NCBI GenBank assembly: GCA_947178255.1
Contig: CAMWXP010000010.1
Span: 1 to 45,377, forward strand
DNA length: 45,377 bases
Direction: 5' to 3'
Source: an uncultured Clostridia bacterium
GTDB lineage: Bacteria > Bacillota > Clostridia > Christensenellales > Pumilibacteraceae
Below the pieces are notes generated by a model. The model made no database searches, was not told where the DNA came from, and saw only the letters and a program-made list of their open reading frames with translations. Position numbers and translations under genes: made by a program. Positions 21,284 to 29,028 of this stretch are shown here, in pieces. Within the stretch, counting starts at the first letter, position 1; each line of letters starts with the position of its first letter.

Positions 21284-22792
21284 TTATTCAGCAGCTTGTT
21301 GCACTTCGTTTGCGAGCTCCGATGCATCTGTCGGGTTTGCGGGTTCCGCACTTTCCGCGCTTTGTTCGCTACCGTCGGTTTGCGCAATCCTTTGTCGCCG
21401 TTTGAAAATTTTGCTGCGGAACAAAGCTATATTGAGCGCCACGAACGCCACGCCTACAATTATGCAGGTGAGCAATGCGTTTAGGTCGCTTTGGGGCGCG
21501 AAGTTTGCCAGGAACATAAGCGGGAAGCCGAACACCATTGCGGGCAAGTTTTGGTACACCAAGTTTTCGCTTGCCGGCGTGCTGTACATTCCGTCTATTT
21601 CTCTAAGCAGTATCATGCCCGTGCTTGCTGTGCCGGTCAGCATGCCGAAGAATGCGAGGAATTGCTCATGGCGATAGGAGGGGAATAACCGCTTGCAAAC
21701 GAAGTTTACGTAGAAAAGCGTAGCCAGCGCACCGATCACCGCCATTATCAGCAGCACGCCCCAGTACGACACCAAAAGCGGAATTTGGATTGCCGCCACG
21801 CCCGCAACAATCATCATATCGAACGCGAACCCGCCGAGTCTGTCCATCATAAAGTTGTTGACGATTTGCTTTTTTATGATCTTTTTATCGTAAAGCTTGT
21901 TGAGAACAGCTTTTACCGGAATAGTCAAAAGTACGCCTATAAGGAAGTTGAAGCCGAACAGCGTAGTGGCAAGCGATGGGATCAGCTTGGATAATCCGAA
22001 CATAATGCCGAACGAAACGGCATAAACCGCAAGCACTATTGCGACCTGCACGGTAAACTTGTCCATTGACGAAACGACGGATATTTCGTTTTCGTCCTCG
22101 TAGTCGGCAAGGCGGTTGGCGCGTTCGCGTTCTACTATTTGTATACGGCCCTTGCGGCGCATGACGTTGATGTAAATAACGCCGACTATGCACGCGACAA
22201 GAAAACCGAGCGCGGCAACGGTCAACCCGAAATTGCTGCCGCCGACAAAACCGTATTCCTCGAAGTTCTTACCGAAATTCATGGCTTGTCCGGTGCCTTG
22301 GCCGAAGCCGAACGCGAGCAAAATACCTGCCGCGGATATAAGCCCGTTTACGTGGCATAAGTATGCGGCAATCAGAGTTACGGCAAGCCCCACAAACGCT
22401 TGTATAAGATAGCCGTTGACCGTTGTCAATCCCGAATTGAACACTTCGCCCGCGCGCTGTTTGTTAAACTTCTTTTTGGACGTGCGCATGCCAGATGCGA
22501 CAAAGCCTATACCGAGGCAGTGATAGGTAATCATTTCGAGGATTTGCATTCCGCTGAATTTACCTTCGCCGCCGCTCCCGCCGAACAAGGGGAAGTTAAA
22601 AATGTAATCGCCCGCACAGTAATATGTGATTGTCGATATTATCAGCAAAAGCATACCGCCCATAACCGAAACGGGTATGAGCGACTTTTTTAACGCCGGG
22701 ATACGCCTAAGCATACTGCAAAGCAGCATGCTGAAAAGCAGAATAGCTATAATAATAAGAAAAGCCCATACGCTTAATTCGTTATAACTCAT
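21284..22792 (-). CDS. GltS-type sodium/glutamate symporter family protein
   Basis: A 502-aa membrane protein with about eleven helices in two inverted halves, each with a re-entrant loop motif: GFGQGTGQAMNFG (about residues 161-173) and MLTGTASTGMILLRE (about 381-395). These match the GltS/ESS family loops that carry Na+ and substrate. The last 45 residues are a hydrophilic Ala/Glu/Ser-rich tail not found in E. coli GltS. Its ATG at 22792 lies inside the C-terminal codons of the acyltransferase gene, with AGGAGG six bases upstream, so translation is coupled. The substrate could be glutamate, another amino acid or a different organic acid. Confidence 0.85.
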   Translation of the reverse strand: MSYNELSVWAFLIIIAILLFSMLLCSMLRRIPALKKSLIPVSVMGGMLLLIISTITYYCAGDYIFNFPLFGGSGGEGKFSGMQILEMITYHCLGIGFVASGMRTSKKKFNKQRAGEVFNSGLTTVNGYLIQAFVGLAVTLIAAYLCHVNGLISAAGILLAFGFGQGTGQAMNFGKNFEEYGFVGGSNFGLTVAALGFLVACIVGVIYINVMRRKGRIQIVERERANRLADYEDENEISVVSSMDKFTVQVAIVLAVYAVSFGIMFGLSKLIPSLATTLFGFNFLIGVLLTIPVKAVLNKLYDKKIIKKQIVNNFMMDRLGGFAFDMMIVAGVAAIQIPLLVSYWGVLLIMAVIGALATLFYVNFVCKRLFPSYRHEQFLAFFGMLTGTASTGMILLREIDGMYSTPASENLVYQNLPAMVFGFPLMFLANFAPQSDLNALLTCIIVGVAFVALNIALFRSKIFKRRQRIAQTDGSEQSAESAEPANPTDASELANEVQQAAE

Positions 22793-23975
22793 TTTCAGCC
22801 TCCTGTGTGTGTTGCTCGTTCAGCCTACGCAAGCCGTCGAAGATATGAACGTACTTGATTGCGCAAAATCGCTTGGCGCCCTTAACCTGTAAGGTCTTGC
22901 CGTCGAAATAAAAATTGAATTTTTTCTTGCCGACCATCGTCAAAGCCGTAATTTCCGATAGCGGAAAAACCTGTTTGCGGTCGTCTTTGGAAATTATAAG
23001 ATTGTCTTTATCGATAGACACTCGGTTGCCGTTAAGCTTTTTCTTCTTTTTGAATTTAATGCTTTCGCGGAACAAAATATCGCCGTCCTCTATTCGTGTT
23101 CCGTTTACAACGGCCGTTACTATTTCCTTTTTTTCCCATTCGTACCAATCGTCAATATGCTCAAAGCCCGCGACGGCGGGGGAAATGGCTAGCTTTTCGG
23201 TGTAAGCGGCAGCCGTGTTGCAGCGCTCACATTTAAACTCGTGTTTATGCGACGTTATGCTCGAAACGGTGTGGCACACCGGGCACATATACAGCGCTCG
23301 CTCTATATACTCCGCACGCTTTCCGCTGCGGAAGGCTATGCCGGAATCGGCGTCGTTTACATTCAATTCGGACTTTATTATATCAAAAAGCTGTGGGTTG
23401 CTCAGTGCGTTCAGCTCCTCGACGGAAAGTATTTTTCGAACGTAGCCCGAGGCGCGACCCTTGCGTATGGAATGTCCCCAGCGCGGATCGGTTCCGTAAC
23501 CGCCGCAAACATTATATATTACCAGCGGCACTTTAAGCAGCTTTGCAAGCTTGGCTATTGCGTCGGTCATTTCCCACTGTCCGCCCGAAACGGTGCGGTT
23601 TCCTTCGGGGAAAATGCCCACGGCGCCGCCTTCCTTGATTACGCGCATCACGCTGCGCATTGCGGCAACGTCGCGCAAGGACTTGCTTTTGGGAATGGGT
23701 GCAACCAAATACTTGATAAGTGGCGAAACTTTAAGGTTGAACAAATCGTCGGAAGCTACGAAGTATATGGGGAAACGGAACGACAGCGAAAGCAAAAACG
23801 GATCCATTGTGGTTTGATGATTGGATATTATCAAATACGCACCCTTTTTCAGCCCGCTCGGCACCGCCTTATAGTTGTATTTCAGTTTAAAATACAGCCG
23901 CATGATAGGGCGCAAAAATGCGAACACTCTTGCGTGCCTGCGCTTAGTCCATGTCTTTTTCCGTTTTTGCGCCAA
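22782..23975 (-). CDS. PlsC-type acyltransferase with zinc-ribbon and PH-like C-terminal domains
   Basis: A 397-aa protein. The start is set at the TTG at 23975 (AGAGGT four bases upstream), because a promoter (24003-24032) lies between it and earlier in-frame codons. After a basic helix and membrane segment, the 1-acylglycerol-3-phosphate acyltransferase motifs NHQTTMD (HX4D, about residues 56-62) and FPEGNRT (about 128-134) are clear. Residues about 235-260 hold CPVCHT and CERCN, a zinc ribbon. The last 120 residues alternate short strands (WEKKEIVTAVVNG, VSIDKDNLIISK, VFPLSEITALTMVGKKKFNFYF), like a bPH domain. PlsC makes phosphatidic acid. The extra domains suggest membrane-state sensing. 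Overlaps the symporter gene by 11 bases. Confidence 0.85.
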   Translation of the reverse strand: MAQKRKKTWTKRRHARVFAFLRPIMRLYFKLKYNYKAVPSGLKKGAYLIISNHQTTMDPFLLSLSFRFPIYFVASDDLFNLKVSPLIKYLVAPIPKSKSLRDVAAMRSVMRVIKEGGAVGIFPEGNRTVSGGQWEMTDAIAKLAKLLKVPLVIYNVCGGYGTDPRWGHSIRKGRASGYVRKILSVEELNALSNPQLFDIIKSELNVNDADSGIAFRSGKRAEYIERALYMCPVCHTVSSITSHKHEFKCERCNTAAAYTEKLAISPAVAGFEHIDDWYEWEKKEIVTAVVNGTRIEDGDILFRESIKFKKKKKLNGNRVSIDKDNLIISKDDRKQVFPLSEITALTMVGKKKFNFYFDGKTLQVKGAKRFCAIKYVHIFDGLRRLNEQHTQEAENEL

Positions 23976-24002
23976 ATTTACCTCTATGCAATTAATATAA
24001 TA

Positions 24003-24032
24003 ATTATATAGAAAAGTAAATAAAAAAGTCAA
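24003..24032 (-). promoter_or_regulatory. Promoter of the PlsC-type/symporter operon
   Basis: Minus strand: TTGACT (24032-24027), 18-bp spacer, TATAAT (24008-24003). It decides the start of the acyltransferase gene. Confidence 0.8.
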
Positions 24033-24147
24033 GTAAAATAGTTTTAGCGAGAGTGGACGGCTCACCCAACGTAGCGAAAACACCCAAACCGTCGCAAAAG
24101 CCCAACAGTTGCTTTAATTTAATTTTTAATAAAAATAATTTCACCTA

Positions 24148-24176
24148 TTGTTTTTTATATAATTATGTGATATTAT
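24148..24176 (+). promoter_or_regulatory. Promoter of the HD-domain gene
   Basis: TTGTTT (24148-24153), 17-bp spacer, TATTAT (24171-24176), 32 bp before the ATG at 24209. Confidence 0.65.
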
Positions 24177-24208
24177 GTATGTATATTTATTGTTAATTGG
24201 AGGAGTTT

Positions 24209-25432
24209 ATGTTTGATTGGGGACTTGCCAAAAAGCTGTTTGACGGGTTTATGATATTGCGTTGGACGGACTTTATAAGACCGATGGAATACACGCAGAT
24301 GGAAAAGAGCGCGACGCAGGCGGTGCTTTCGTATTTAATAGGAAAGGAATACGAGGAGCGCACGGGCGAAAAATTGGACTGGGAATTTATTGTGCGCAGC
24401 AATATTTTCGGATTGCTCAGCAAAATCGCCACGTCCGATATTAAGGCGACGATAAACAACAAAATCAAAGCCGAGCATGCCGAAGCGCTTAAAGAATATA
24501 TTCTTGGCATATACTTCGACGAAAACGACGAGTTCAGATATTGTCCGAAAGATATAGTAACAAAAGCCGACCTTGCAACGTTTATCGACAAGAGCGACGT
24601 CGACGGGCGCATCGAGTACGAGGTTTGCTACGCCGCGCATAAGTTTGCAACCTATCGTGAATTTTGCTATATAGAAAACCTTAACCTTTGCAGTCCCGAC
24701 ACCGAGGTTGTAAAGCGGGAAATCAGCCCTTCGACGTTTATCAATAAAATTAAGGATAAAACGGTAAAGGAAATCGTCAAAAAGCTGGATAATCCCAAAG
24801 ATGAGCTGTTTTTGTTTTTCAGCTACTTTGAAAAGTTGAAGCCGCAAATCCGCTGGTCGCAGACATGCCGCTTGCCGCAAACGACAGTGCTCGGCCACTC
24901 TATGTACGTTGCGGTGCTCACTTACTTTGCGGCTAAGGAAATGCAAATCGTTACCGACGAAGCGAAAATCGTAGTAAACAGCTTTTTTGCGGCGCTCTTC
25001 CACGACCTGCCCGAAAGCTTGACGCGCGATATTATTTCGCCGGTCAAGCGGAGCATACGGCAATTCGAAAGCAAGCTTGCCGAGTACGAGTACCAGCAGG
25101 TTTGCGAAATGATGAAAAGCAGGATAGAGGACAGAACTTGGAAGGAACACTTTATGCTGCTTTTGGGCGAGGACAATCAAAAGTTTTTGCCGTTTGACGA
25201 CCGCAAAGACGTTTTGGGCGAGCTGGTAGAAGTCATGGATAAGATAGCCGCGTTTATTGAAGCCAAAATGTCGATAGAGCTCGGCGTCAGCTCGGACGGA
25301 TTGAAAAACGGCGTCACTTCCGGCGCGAACTTTATAATGGGCAAGGTGTTCGATTTCCGCTACAACCGCGATTGGAAAAAGAGCAAAAAGCCGCTGTACT
25401 TGAACGACTTTTTGGCGTCCATACCTCATTAG
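24209..25432 (+). CDS. HD-domain phosphohydrolase, YfbR-like
   Basis: A 407-aa protein, ATG at 24209 after GGAGGAG. Two related halves each carry an HD-like region. The first half begins FDGFMILRWTDFIRPMEYTQMEKSATQAVLSYL (residues about 12-44). The second has the metal-binding signature H in TVLGHSMYVAVLTYFA (about 227-242), the HD pair in FFAALFHDLPESLTRDIISPVK (about 268-289), and a later Asp in VMDKIAAFIEAK. This is the pattern of YfbR/HDDC2-type 5'-nucleotidases. The first half may be a degenerate copy, since its HD pair is not visible. Likely acts on deoxynucleoside monophosphates or a related small nucleotide. Monocistronic. Confidence 0.85.
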   Translation: MFDWGLAKKLFDGFMILRWTDFIRPMEYTQMEKSATQAVLSYLIGKEYEERTGEKLDWEFIVRSNIFGLLSKIATSDIKATINNKIKAEHAEALKEYILGIYFDENDEFRYCPKDIVTKADLATFIDKSDVDGRIEYEVCYAAHKFATYREFCYIENLNLCSPDTEVVKREISPSTFINKIKDKTVKEIVKKLDNPKDELFLFFSYFEKLKPQIRWSQTCRLPQTTVLGHSMYVAVLTYFAAKEMQIVTDEAKIVVNSFFAALFHDLPESLTRDIISPVKRSIRQFESKLAEYEYQQVCEMMKSRIEDRTWKEHFMLLLGEDNQKFLPFDDRKDVLGELVEVMDKIAAFIEAKMSIELGVSSDGLKNGVTSGANFIMGKVFDFRYNRDWKKSKKPLYLNDFLASIPH

Positions 25433-25489
25433 ATCGAAGATAAGTAAAAACGGTAATATGACAAATATGCCGTTCTATACCGATTAGTC

Positions 25490-26026
25490 ATGGATTTATA
25501 TCACTATTACGATAAAAACAGCAAACCGTTTATTAGCTTGTCCGATTTACCCGTCGAACAGGCTAATGCTGTTATTGACGGAATTAAAGTGACGAACCCC
25601 AATTCGTTTTGCGCAAAACGTCAAGACGACTATATGAAAAACAGACTGTACTTTGAAAATGTTTTAAGAACAGAGTTTTTGAAAAAGGGCGGTAAGGTCG
25701 AAAGACAAAATCCGCACTATATGGTAATAGAAAAATGCGATTGGCTAGCGTCTTGGTACGAAGACAGCGCGTTTATAAAAATTCCAATAGAAGAATTCGA
25801 TTTGTCAACGCTGTCTTTTACGTACGGCGATTCGCACCCGACATTTAGCCCGCGCGTTAACGACGGCAAGGAATATCGCAAAAAACTTTACTTATACGAC
25901 GAGATATTGGAGATTATCAAAAAATACGGCTTGCCACAAGATTGGAATAGCAACGGCGAGTTCGGTCCCGAACGGTATATAGAAGTTCATATTTGGAGCG
26001 ATAAAACAATCAAGCAGTATATTTGA
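25490..26026 (+). CDS. Conserved hypothetical protein
   Basis: A 178-aa soluble protein, ATG at 25490, with no strong Shine-Dalgarno. It has a characteristic run of conserved-looking blocks: FCAKRQDDYMKNRL (about residues 39-52), KKGGKVERQNPHYMVIEK (about 63-80), SAFIKIPIEEFDLSTLSFTYGDSHPTFSPR (about 92-121), and PQDWNSNGEFGPERYIEVHIWSD (about 150-172). The aromatic, Asp and Gly-rich pattern suggests an enzyme or a binding fold. I recall similar uncharacterised proteins in other Clostridia and cannot name a function. It lies 24 bp upstream of the GNAT gene on the same strand, possibly one operon. Confidence 0.85.
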   Translation: MDLYHYYDKNSKPFISLSDLPVEQANAVIDGIKVTNPNSFCAKRQDDYMKNRLYFENVLRTEFLKKGGKVERQNPHYMVIEKCDWLASWYEDSAFIKIPIEEFDLSTLSFTYGDSHPTFSPRVNDGKEYRKKLYLYDEILEIIKKYGLPQDWNSNGEFGPERYIEVHIWSDKTIKQYI

Positions 26027-26050
26027 AATAGAAATAGCGGGAGAGCTATA

Positions 26051-26491
26051 ATGCAAATCAGAAAAATGACAATAGACGACTATGACGATATATATTCGCT
26101 TTGGATGTCGTGCGCCGGTATGGGGTTGAACAGCTTGGACGACACGAAAGACGGCATTGCTAAATTTATTGAACGCAATCCCGAAACGTGCTTTGTTGCG
26201 ACGGTCGACGAAAAACTTGTAGGCGCAATCATGGTCGGCACCGACGGGCGCAGAGGATATATATACCACACCGCGGTCCACCCCGATTACAGAAGACAGG
26301 GTATTGCAAAAGCGATGGTAAAAACCGCACTTTCCGCTGTGGAGAGGTTGGGTATAGGCAAGGTCGCGCTAGTAGTATTCGGAAAAAACAAAGCGGGCAA
26401 CGAATTTTGGGAAAAGCTAGGATTTACCGCAAGGCAAGACCTTGTTTACCGCAACAAAGCTATCATCGAGTTTGACAGAATAGATACTTAA
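26051..26491 (+). CDS. GNAT-family N-acetyltransferase
   Basis: A 146-aa protein, ATG at 26051 after GGGAGAG. The acetyl-CoA-binding motif is plain: HTAVHPDYRRQGIAKAMV (about residues 76-93, Q/RxxGxA). The start IRKMTIDDYDDIYSLW and ending FWEKLGFTARQDLVYRNK are the classic family borders. The preceding strand EKLVGAIMVG is conserved too. It is probably a small-molecule or protein N-terminal acetyltransferase, and the substrate is unknown. The gene is followed 19 bp later by the nucleosidase gene with the same GGGAGAG leader, so the three genes likely form an operon. Confidence 0.92.
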   Translation: MQIRKMTIDDYDDIYSLWMSCAGMGLNSLDDTKDGIAKFIERNPETCFVATVDEKLVGAIMVGTDGRRGYIYHTAVHPDYRRQGIAKAMVKTALSAVERLGIGKVALVVFGKNKAGNEFWEKLGFTARQDLVYRNKAIIEFDRIDT

Positions 26492-26510
26492 AATAATCGG
26501 GAGAGTGAGC

Positions 26511-27206
26511 ATGATTATTTTAATTCAAGGCGCGATGGACTGCGAGCTGGACGTGTTGACGGAGTATTTTGCGCCGCTAAAAGCAAAGACTGTTGCGGGA
26601 TATGACTTTTTTATTTCGTCGTACAAGGGTAACGATATTGTTCTATCCAAGACGGAGGTCGGCTTGATAAACGCGAGCGCCGCCACCGTTATCGGCATAA
26701 ACGAATTCAGTCCCGCGCTTGTAATCAACCAAGGCTGTGCGGGAGGGCATATCCCCGAAATAAAAAACGGCGAGCTTGTTATCGGCGAAAAGTCGGTATA
26801 CATAAACAACTTTTACACACACCCGAAAGGTGCGGGCGAGGGCAGCGACAGTCTTGACTGGTACCCGAGCAAAAGGTCGTACGTCGTGCCGTCCACGCCC
26901 GAGTATGTGCAACTGGCGGATAGCATTGCATTCGACGGCAAAAAGCGCGTAGGCACACTCGGCTCGGGCGATATGTTTTCCCAAGAGGTGGACAGAATAA
27001 ATTACTTGCACGGGCTGTTCGGTGAGCTGTGCGAGGATATGGAATCGGTCGCGGCGCTAAAAGTGTGCGAAGTCTTCGGCGTGGACAGGCTTGCGCTTAG
27101 GATAATATCCAACAACGAAATAACGCTGCAAGCGTTTGATTACGGCGTTTGTAAAACGCTGCAAAAATTTGTTATTGCGCTCGTGGACAAAATTATCGGC
27201 GCGTAA
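26511..27206 (+). CDS. MTA/SAH nucleosidase-like (phosphorylase superfamily) protein
   Basis: A 231-aa protein, ATG at 26511 (the GTG at 26505 is too close to GGGAGAG). Recognisable blocks are the opening ILIQGAMDCEL, the substrate loop INQGCAGGH (about residues 77-85), ELVIGE (about 92-97), GTLGSGDMF (about 151-159) and the purine/ribose loop CEDMESVAAL (about 181-190) followed by LRIISNNE (about 202-209). This is the layout of 5'-methylthioadenosine/S-adenosylhomocysteine nucleosidases and related purine phosphorylases. The final Asp that protonates the base in MTANs is replaced by Asn in this region (SNNE), so the substrate or chemistry may differ. Confidence 0.88.
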   Translation: MIILIQGAMDCELDVLTEYFAPLKAKTVAGYDFFISSYKGNDIVLSKTEVGLINASAATVIGINEFSPALVINQGCAGGHIPEIKNGELVIGEKSVYINNFYTHPKGAGEGSDSLDWYPSKRSYVVPSTPEYVQLADSIAFDGKKRVGTLGSGDMFSQEVDRINYLHGLFGELCEDMESVAALKVCEVFGVDRLALRIISNNEITLQAFDYGVCKTLQKFVIALVDKIIGA

Positions 27207-27217
27207 GTTTTTGCACC

Positions 27218-27269
27218 GGTAACGGCGGCAATAATCGAAAGTAACGGCGGTAACGGGCAAAGTAACGGG
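27218..27269 (+). repeat. Four short direct repeats GTAACGG upstream of an Xre gene
   Basis: GTAACGG occurs at 27219, 27241, 27250 and 27262 in the leader of the Xre-type gene, upstream of a TATAAT (27301-27306). Possible operator half-sites for the regulator. Confidence 0.55.
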
Positions 27270-27336
27270 CTACTATATGTACTTTCGTCGGCGGCTGTGA
27301 TATAATGCGAGCAAGTAGCATAAGGAGGCAGACGTT

Positions 27337-28146
27337 ATGCAGTTTAACGAAAAGCTGAAAGAGCTTCGCACAAAAAAAGGTGTTTCGCAGTCCGAGCTCG
27401 CCGACGGAATTTACGTTAGTCGAAGCGCGGTAGCCAAGTGGGAAAACGGTTTGGGCTTGCCGAGCAACGAATCGCTGCGGCTGCTTGCCGAATACTTCGA
27501 GGTGAGCGTTGACGAATTGTATGCCGACAGCTCGACCGAAAAGGCGATAGTAAACAAGAACCAAATAATATCGCGCTCGCGCAAGATTCTTATTATAGTT
27601 TCTACCGCGTGCGCCGTGGCGATTACAGCCATAATTATATTGGCTATATTTTTGGGCTATCAATTAAACAAGCCCGCGCCGCACGGTGAAAATAATTATT
27701 ATACGGGACCGTATGGCGTTAGTGCAGAGCTGTACCGTGGCTCGTATGACGAAACTACCGGTGATTTTATCGTATCGAAATCGAATGCGACTCTTATAGC
27801 ATATGATAGTGAATATATTCCGGCTAATGAAATTATGCAAGTCAAATACACGCTTACCGTCGGACAAAAATATGTTTTGGCAGTACAGCCAATTCCGAGC
27901 GGATGGAACGGACATGCGATTATATTAAGTTCCGAAAATGTGGGGTTTAAGTATAATACCGACGTTTTCGATATAGAGCCGTTGCATGGCGGTGGTGCGG
28001 TCGACTGCGTGTTGACTGTAAAACAGCCGTGCCAAATCGAACCTATATGGCTGTATCGCTTACCGCAAGAACAAGTGACCAACCAAAGCATACCGTCGTA
28101 CGGAATAATAATAGAGGCGGACGCGCCGAGCGAGGAACAAGTATGA
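27337..28146 (+). CDS. Xre-type regulator with membrane anchor and extracellular domain
   Basis: A 269-aa protein, ATG at 27337 after AAGGAGG. Residues 1-60 are a Cro/C1 HTH (LKELRTKKGVSQSELADGIYVSRSAVAKWENGLGLP, ending VDELYAD). A membrane helix follows at about 84-107 (IVSTACAVAITAIIILAIFLG). The remaining 160 residues are a beta-rich, likely extracytoplasmic domain with hydrophobic strands and Pro/Gly turns. Membrane-bound Xre proteins sense an outside signal and control nearby genes. The stop overlaps the next gene (ATGA), so the two work together. The four GTAACGG repeats upstream are candidate binding sites. Confidence 0.88.
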   Translation: MQFNEKLKELRTKKGVSQSELADGIYVSRSAVAKWENGLGLPSNESLRLLAEYFEVSVDELYADSSTEKAIVNKNQIISRSRKILIIVSTACAVAITAIIILAIFLGYQLNKPAPHGENNYYTGPYGVSAELYRGSYDETTGDFIVSKSNATLIAYDSEYIPANEIMQVKYTLTVGQKYVLAVQPIPSGWNGHAIILSSENVGFKYNTDVFDIEPLHGGGAVDCVLTVKQPCQIEPIWLYRLPQEQVTNQSIPSYGIIIEADAPSEEQV

Positions 28147-28946
28147 CCGCGCAAACCAAACAACGTATAATGCTTGCCCTGTCGCTTGTGCTTGTATTGC
28201 TGTTTTGTGCGTACGGCGCGCTTGCCTCGTGGCTTGCGATAGGCGACAGTGTTAATATTCACGACTATTACGGCGAAGTGCGTATTGCTGCGGTGACGGT
28301 GCGCGTGTTCTCTATCCTTGCGGTGGCGTGCGCGTCGGTTATATGTGTTGCGGAAGTCATAAAAAACAAGGACACTTCGTTTAGGTTTGTCGCGTACGGG
28401 ATGGGGGTCGGCTCGGGCTTGGCGTTTGCATGCTTTTTCGACTTGATCAATATGGAATTAAATAAAGTGGCGTGGCTGTTTATCGTCGTACCCGTTGTGT
28501 TGATAGTCGTATTTGAGCTGACGCGCTACTTGGTTTTGCGGTACGATACCGAAATCGAACGACCCAAAAACACTCCGCGTACCTACTGCGCGGCGGGCGC
28601 GTGCATTATTGCGGTTGTCGCGCTGACGGCGGTTGCCTTGTATATGTTTTTGCGCAACAACGACGGGAGAATGATATTTTCCGCGCTGTACGTGGCGGTT
28701 TGTGCGGTATGGGTTATTTACGCAATAGTAATCAGGAAAAACGTTTTGTCGTCGGTGGGGTTTGCAGTGGGGTTCGCGTTCTTTGCCGTGCAGGTGTTGG
28801 GGTTTGCGTACCTAACCGAATACTGCCTTGCGGCGTACGGCTTTGTGGGCACGGACATATTGCTGATTGGATTTTGCACTCCGCAGCTGTGCGCGTGCGT
28901 GACGCTTGCCGTGTTTTCCGTAAAAAAGCTTTTTGCGCGTGCTTAG
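28143..28946 (+). CDS. Eight-helix membrane protein coupled to the Xre regulator
   Basis: A 267-aa integral membrane protein. I use the ATG at 28143, which overlaps the upstream stop by four bases. A longer open frame begins inside the upstream gene without a ribosome binding site. About eight hydrophobic segments are visible (for example MLALSLVLVLLFCAYGALASWL and WLFIVVPVVLIVVF). One cytoplasmic linker has RYDTEIERPKNTPRTY. The family is not recognised. The overlap with the membrane-anchored Xre protein suggests a sensor or transport partner. The intrinsic terminator at 28971 ends the unit. Confidence 0.8.
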   Translation: MTAQTKQRIMLALSLVLVLLFCAYGALASWLAIGDSVNIHDYYGEVRIAAVTVRVFSILAVACASVICVAEVIKNKDTSFRFVAYGMGVGSGLAFACFFDLINMELNKVAWLFIVVPVVLIVVFELTRYLVLRYDTEIERPKNTPRTYCAAGACIIAVVALTAVALYMFLRNNDGRMIFSALYVAVCAVWVIYAIVIRKNVLSSVGFAVGFAFFAVQVLGFAYLTEYCLAAYGFVGTDILLIGFCTPQLCACVTLAVFSVKKLFARA

Positions 28947-28970
28947 TCGCGCATATAAATTTCCTCTATC

Positions 28971-29010
28971 AAAAAACGGCAAAGCCGAAATGCGCCTTGC
29001 CGTTTTTTTG
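28971..29010 (+). terminator. Bidirectional intrinsic terminator
   Basis: AAAAAACGGCAA (28971-28982) pairs with TTGCCGTTTTTT (28997-29008). A- and T-runs on both sides serve both the membrane-protein gene and the convergent lipoprotein gene. Confidence 0.9.
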
Positions 29011-29028
29011 TTTAATCTATACTTTATA

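Noticed and set aside
24335..25429. Long open frame (364 codons) antisense to the HD-domain gene
   Set aside because: The plus-strand gene has catalytic motifs and a good Shine-Dalgarno. The antisense frame has no recognisable domain.
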